Part shown: piece by piece, positions 43,443 through 44,401 of the stretch
Layout: every line of letters begins with the position of its first letter
How positions within the stretch are numbered: the first letter of the stretch is position 1
Source of the DNA: Tyzzerella sp.
GTDB lineage: Bacteria > Bacillota > Clostridia > Lachnospirales > Lachnospiraceae
Direction of reading: 5' to 3'
NCBI GenBank assembly: GCA_017410145.1
Contig: JAFQRJ010000029.1
Location: forward strand, 1-44,401
DNA: 44,401 nucleotides
Program-made: the position numbers and the translations under genes
Notes under the pieces: model-generated
What the model was told of the DNA's origin: nothing
The model's input: only the letters and a program-made list of their open reading frames with translations
Database searches by the model: none

Positions 43443-44123
43443 ATGAAGAAAGCTATTTTAGCGACAAAAGTCGGAATGACTCAAATCTTCAACGAAGACG
43501 GAGTGTTAACTCCAGTAACTGTTCTTCAAGCTGGTCCTTGTGTAGTAACACAAATCAAAACAGTTGAGAACGACGGTTACAGCGCAGTTCAAGTTGGTTT
43601 TGTAGACAAGAAAGACAAAATCGTGAACAAAGACGCAAACGGTAAAAAAGAAATCGTACACAGAAATGGTGTAACAAAAGCAGAAAAAGGACATTTTGCA
43701 AAAGCTGGTGTTTCAAGCAAGAGATTTGTAAGAGAATTCAAATTTGAAAATGCTGACGAGTACACATTAGCACAAGAAATCAAAGCTGATATCTTCGCAG
43801 CAGGAGATAAGGTAGATGCAACAGCAATCTCAAAAGGTAAAGGTTTCCAAGGTGCAATCAAGAGACATAACCAACACAGAGGTCCTATGACTCATGGTTC
43901 TAAATTCCATCGTCATGCAGGTTCTAATGGTGCTGCATCTGATCCAAGTAAAGTATTCAAGGGTAAAAAGATGCCAGGACACATGGGAAGCAAGAGAATT
44001 ACAATTCAAAATCTTGAAATCGTAAGAGTAGATGCTGAAAACAACTTAATCTTAGTAAAAGGATCAGTTCCGGGACCTAAGAAATCTTTAGTGACAATTA
44101 AAGAAAGCGTTAAAGCAAACTAG
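43443..44123 (+). CDS. rplC: 50S ribosomal protein L3
   Basis: 226 residues from ATG 43443 behind CAGGAGGTAG; an upstream in-frame start is unsupported. [16 protein letters not shown] at the N-terminus, [21 protein letters not shown] and the [11 protein letters not shown] signature are typical of uL3, an early 23S rRNA assembly protein near the peptidyl-transferase centre. Confidence 0.98.
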   Translation: MKKAILATKVGMTQIFNEDGVLTPVTVLQAGPCVVTQIKTVENDGYSAVQVGFVDKKDKIVNKDANGKKEIVHRNGVTKAEKGHFAKAGVSSKRFVREFKFENADEYTLAQEIKADIFAAGDKVDATAISKGKGFQGAIKRHNQHRGPMTHGSKFHRHAGSNGAASDPSKVFKGKKMPGHMGSKRITIQNLEIVRVDAENNLILVKGSVPGPKKSLVTIKESVKAN

Positions 44124-44152
44124 TCTTTAATAGGAAAGGAGGAACACTTGAG

Positions 44153-44401
44153 ATGGCAAACGTAAATGTTTACAATATCGAAGGTAAAGAAGTTGGAACA
44201 ATCGAATTAAATGATGCAGTATTCGGTGTTGAAGTTAACGAACACTTAATGCACATGGCGGTTGTAGCGCAACTTGCAAATAAACGTCAAGGAACTCAAA
44301 AAGCAAAAACTCGCTCAGAAGTTTCAGGCGGTGGTAGAAAACCATGGAGACAAAAAGGAACAGGTCATGCAAGACAAGGTTCTACAAGAGCTCCACAATG
44401 G
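44153..44401 (+). CDS. rplD: 50S ribosomal protein L4, truncated by the window end
   Basis: 83 residues visible from ATG 44153 behind [28 protein letters not shown] and the [19 protein letters not shown] loop that lines the exit tunnel identify uL4. In several bacteria L4 represses its own S10 operon through the leader. The C-terminal part lies beyond the window. Confidence 0.96.
   Translation, partial: MANVNVYNIEGKEVGTIELNDAVFGVEVNEHLMHMAVVAQLANKRQGTQKAKTRSEVSGGGRKPWRQKGTGHARQGSTRAPQW

Overview
The window looks like a low-GC anaerobic Clostridia chromosome, most likely Lachnospiraceae (assigned from gene content and protein style; no 16S gene is present). Supporting signs are a pyruvate formate-lyase (PFL) locus with a 2[4Fe-4S] ferredoxin, the gdpP-rplI-dnaB order, AGGAGG-type ribosome binding sites, a Gram-positive BY-kinase/LCP/sortase module, and catabolism of glucuronate-decorated plant glycans.

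Layout. (1) 2-3988: 3' part of a very large modular extracellular protein with a dockerin-like motif and a TIM-barrel-like C-terminal region. (2) 4056-15347: a tight eight-gene operon for intracellular breakdown of glucuronate-substituted oligosaccharides: GH115-like alpha-glucuronidase, UxaC, an RraA-family protein, a UxuB-type SDR, UxuA, a GH2 beta-mannosidase-like enzyme, a CE6/SASA-type esterase and a GH78-like enzyme. (3) 15442-18559: a strong promoter overlapped by a perfect palindrome, then a nucleotidyltransferase-sugar kinase fusion and galE. (4) 18561-22387: gdpP-rplI-dnaB. (5) 22461-24597: two roughly 315-bp inverted repeat copies bracketing a MerR-like gene and a divergent PD-(D/E)XK-type gene of unknown role. 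(6) 24700-29838: a sugar-binding lipoprotein divergent from a split pyruvate formate-lyase (catalytic body and glycyl-radical domain as separate genes), the activating enzyme and a ferredoxin; a third diverged copy of the repeat lies between the radical-domain gene and the activase gene. (7) 30024-34863: mutS2 (minus strand, ending in a 143-bp hairpin element), then yhaM-like and rlmD-like genes. (8) 34917-39495: CpsB/CpsC/CpsD, an LCP protein, class B sortase and its probable substrate, with no glycosyltransferases. (9) 39563-42472 (minus): proB-proA-rRNA-methyltransferase-like gene. (10) 42774-44401: start of the S10 ribosomal protein operon with a structured leader, rpsJ, rplC and a truncated rplD.

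How it works together. Region 2 would release glucuronate, mannose/rhamnose-type sugars and acetyl groups in the cytoplasm and convert glucuronate through fructuronate and mannonate to KDG; no transporter, KDG kinase or KDPG aldolase is encoded here. Region 3 could feed a sugar-1-phosphate and a UDP-sugar into the GalE reaction. Region 6 handles pyruvate fermentation. Region 8 resembles a phospho-regulated cell-surface assembly and anchoring unit.

Most unusual: the split PFL, the inverted modular repeats around the nuclease-like gene, the kinase-nucleotidyltransferase fusion with a palindromic promoter, and the RraA-family protein inside a uronate operon.
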